Assembly (NCBI RefSeq): GCF_001879205.1
Contig: NZ_MLFK01000010.1
Span: 1-64,000 of the forward strand
Direction of reading: 5' to 3'
DNA: 64,000 nucleotides
Source of the DNA: Flavobacterium johnsoniae
GTDB taxonomy: Bacteria; Bacteroidota; Bacteroidia; Flavobacteriales; Flavobacteriaceae
Below, piece by piece: positions 62,380-64,000 of this stretch. Position 1 is the first letter of the stretch. The number at the start of each line of letters is the position of its first letter. Position numbers and translations under genes: made by a program. The notes beneath the pieces were generated by a model that worked only from the letters and a program-made list of their open reading frames with translations, ran no database searches and had not been told where the DNA came from.

Positions 62380-63123
62380 TTAAATTTCATCTTTCATGAG
62401 TTTAAAAAACTGTTCCTTCTTTCCTCTCGAAATGGGTACAACCGATTTATCATTCATGTGAACCATTCCTTCCCGGGAATAACTCAAAATAGAATTTACA
62501 TTAATTAAATGCGATTGGTGAACCCTGAAAAACATTGGTGAAAGCAAAATATCTTCATAGTTTTTTAAAGGCTTGGAAACCATAATTTTTCGGCCGTCTG
62601 TTAGAAAAAATGTGGTATACGAACCCGAAGTTTCGCATCGCAAAATCTGATCTAATTTAACTACATACATCGCTTCCTGCGTGGGCAGAACAAGTCGGTC
62701 CGGTGTTTTAGAAAGATTAGTCTGCAGTTCTGCCAGCTGTTGTTTTTCCAGAACTTTTTCCTCTAAAACCGCAATACGCTCAATAGCCATTTTTAATTCC
62801 AGCGGATCAATTGGCTTCAACAGATAATCTATAGCACTGTATTTAAAAGCATTAACAGCATGCTGTTCAAAAGCTGTTGTAAATATGAGATGAAACGAAT
62901 GAAATGAAAGTCCCTGCAAAACCTCAAAACCAGTTCCGTCCTTCAGCATAATATCCATAAAAACTAAATCAGGTTTAAGTCTGTCGATCATTTTTTTTGC
63001 CTCATCAACACTCTCCGCATATCCAATTATCTGAATAGTATCGTTAGAAACCATTTCGAGCATAATAGACAAAGCTTCTCTCAATCGATGTTCGTCTTCA
63101 ATAATTATCGTTTTATATATCAT
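62380..63123 (-). CDS. LytTR-type response regulator
   Basis: The 247-residue protein has a receiver domain with D57 as phosphoacceptor (LVFMDIMLKDG), K107-type conserved LKPIDPLEL and an LytTR DNA-binding domain (about 140-245, with YVVKLDQILRCETSGSYTTF, FFRVHQSHLINVNSI and VVPISRGKK). Its start overlaps the stop of the sensor kinase gene by 4 nt, so the two form a LytS/LytR-type pair. LytTR proteins in Bacteroidota often regulate surface and stress genes; the target is unknown. Confidence 0.92.
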   Translation of the reverse strand: MIYKTIIIEDEHRLREALSIMLEMVSNDTIQIIGYAESVDEAKKMIDRLKPDLVFMDIMLKDGTGFEVLQGLSFHSFHLIFTTAFEQHAVNAFKYSAIDYLLKPIDPLELKMAIERIAVLEEKVLEKQQLAELQTNLSKTPDRLVLPTQEAMYVVKLDQILRCETSGSYTTFFLTDGRKIMVSKPLKNYEDILLSPMFFRVHQSHLINVNSILSYSREGMVHMNDKSVVPISRGKKEQFFKLMKDEI

Positions 63124-64000
63124 GATAAAATAGGAATATTTATAATTACAATAACACCTTGTCCGTCTGTTTCGATATCTCTTTCCTGGACCGTAAATCC
63201 GGCATTGGGATTTTCTTTTTGCATTTTAGACAATCTTTCGTCAGTAATTGTAGTCGAAAGAGATTGATGCGTATCGTTTAATTTTAATTTTCTTGAAGCC
63301 GCCAAACCTATTCCATTGTCTTTAATCGTACAAATTAAACTCTGATTTGTTTCATCTTCTTTAAAATAAATTTCGATCAAACCATGCACGTTATTTTCCT
63401 GGGGTTTTAAACCATGTTCAACCGCATTTTCTATAAAAGGCTGAATCAATAACGGAGGAATTAAAACTTCTTTTTCGACGTTTTCATCGCATTCAATAAT
63501 ATAGTCAAAACCATTATTTAAACGAAGCTGCTGCAGTTCGATGTAATTTTTCAGAGTATTGATTTCTTCTTCAAGAGAAATCGTTTCTTTTCGAGATTGT
63601 TCTAAAATCTGTCTCGTGAGCTTCGAAAATTTATTTAGATACGAAACTGCCGGAATTGTATCTTTCTGGAGAATCATACTTTGAATATTTCCTAAAGCAT
63701 TAAAAATAAAATGCGGATCCATTTGCGAACGAAGTAATCTTCTTTCTAAAGACAAACGCGCCGCAAGATTTTCGATCGTTTCCTTTTCCATCAGCTGCAT
63801 TTTAAGTTCGTTGTTGGCCTGTTCCTGTTTTAGAAAATCCTCACGGTTTTGATAATACCTCTGACGGTAATAATACGAACGAAACATAAATACGAGACCT
63901 ATCAATAAAACTCCGGCAATACCGTAACCCAGTAGTTTATTCTTTTGTTCCAGTTCATTTTCTAATTCCAGCTGTTTAATTCTTTCTGCTTTTTTAGACG
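63120..64000 (-). CDS. LytS/YehU-type sensor histidine kinase, truncated by the right window edge
   Basis: The visible 293 codons run open to the edge. They start inside a coiled coil (KQLELENELEQKNKL), pass one membrane helix (GYGIAGVLLIGLVFMFRSYY) and reach the kinase: the H-box LRSQMDPHFIFNALGNIQ, LIQPFIENAVEHGLKPQENN and the G-boxes CTIKDNGIGLAAS. The PHFIFN motif marks the LytS/His-kinase class. In such Bacteroidota kinases the missing N-terminal part is often periplasmic TPR repeats. Its stop overlaps the response-regulator start by 4 nt. Confidence 0.9.
   Translation of the reverse strand, partial: SKKAERIKQLELENELEQKNKLLGYGIAGVLLIGLVFMFRSYYYRQRYYQNREDFLKQEQANNELKMQLMEKETIENLAARLSLERRLLRSQMDPHFIFNALGNIQSMILQKDTIPAVSYLNKFSKLTRQILEQSRKETISLEEEINTLKNYIELQQLRLNNGFDYIIECDENVEKEVLIPPLLIQPFIENAVEHGLKPQENNVHGLIEIYFKEDETNQSLICTIKDNGIGLAASRKLKLNDTHQSLSTTITDERLSKMQKENPNAGFTVQERDIETDGQGVIVIINIPILS

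Noticed and set aside
1..64000. CRISPR array, tRNA/rRNA genes, insertion sequences or prophage
   Set aside because: No regularly spaced repeats, tRNA-like cloverleaf, rRNA text, transposase or phage structural cluster was recognised; the tape-measure-like gene stands alone.

Overview
The window looks like a chromosomal segment of a Flavobacterium-type member of the Bacteroidota. The evidence is the low G+C content, a paired SusC/SusD-like nutrient uptake operon, several promoters of the Bacteroidota form (TTG, about 18-22 nt, TAnnTTTG), a biliverdin phytochrome with its heme oxygenase, a DUF763 protein, RCC1/DUF11 surface protein modules, and short intergenic palindromic repeats of the sort common in Flavobacterium genomes. 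No tRNA, rRNA, CRISPR array, transposase or prophage was recognised. Family names come from reading motifs, because no database search could be run.

Layout. 1-2.6 kb: a truncated secreted RCC1-like/DUF11 protein and a small secreted partner, both minus strand. 3.4-9.6 kb: a TPR-AraC sensor-regulator, an aldehyde dehydrogenase, a TehA-like transporter divergent from an AraC regulator, and a DMT exporter. 9.7-15.2 kb: redox and stress genes (DoxX, MarR, AhpD-like protein, MocR/PdxR regulator, Crp/Fnr regulator, SDR). 15.3-18.7 kb: fdhD and a YdeP-type molybdopterin oxidoreductase. 18.8-27.1 kb: an alpha/beta hydrolase, the susCD pair with a possible structured leader, a PPC-domain protein and DUF763. 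27.2-33 kb: a LuxR regulator, a DUF1349 protein, a 50-residue secreted peptide, a ChaA-like exchanger and a hybrid histidine kinase.

33-34.5 kb is a genomic scar. A 5'-truncated GNAT gene and the last 182 codons of a NagB-type gene meet at about 33600, followed by palindromic repeats and a 35-codon ORF. 34.6-39.3 kb holds a PhyH-type dioxygenase and a bphO-bphP pair overlapping as TAATG. 39.3-46.3 kb holds two oxidoreductase/regulator modules with readable candidate operators (SDR/AraC and NmrA/HxlR), a Tam-like methyltransferase, and an orphan gene resembling the C-terminal part of contractile-injection-system tape-measure proteins.

46.4-53.8 kb is a tripartite export operon (TolC, HlyD, ABC) whose ABC ATPase has altered catalytic motifs, back to back with a TetR-small protein-MFS operon. 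53.8-59 kb is a sucrose module, a GH32-like hydrolase beside a fused sucrose-phosphate synthase/phosphatase split by an apparent one-base deletion, divergent from nagA. 59.3-64 kb has a lipoprotein pair with a metzincin-like zinc motif and a beta-propeller-like partner, a small membrane protein, and a LytTR response regulator with its LytS-type kinase running off the right edge.

Best leads for something undescribed: the orphan tape-measure-like gene, the altered ABC exporter with its small upstream partner, the metzincin-like lipoprotein pair, and the possible structured leader before susC. The clearest evolutionary events are the 33.6 kb deletion scar and the sucrose-phosphate synthase frameshift.
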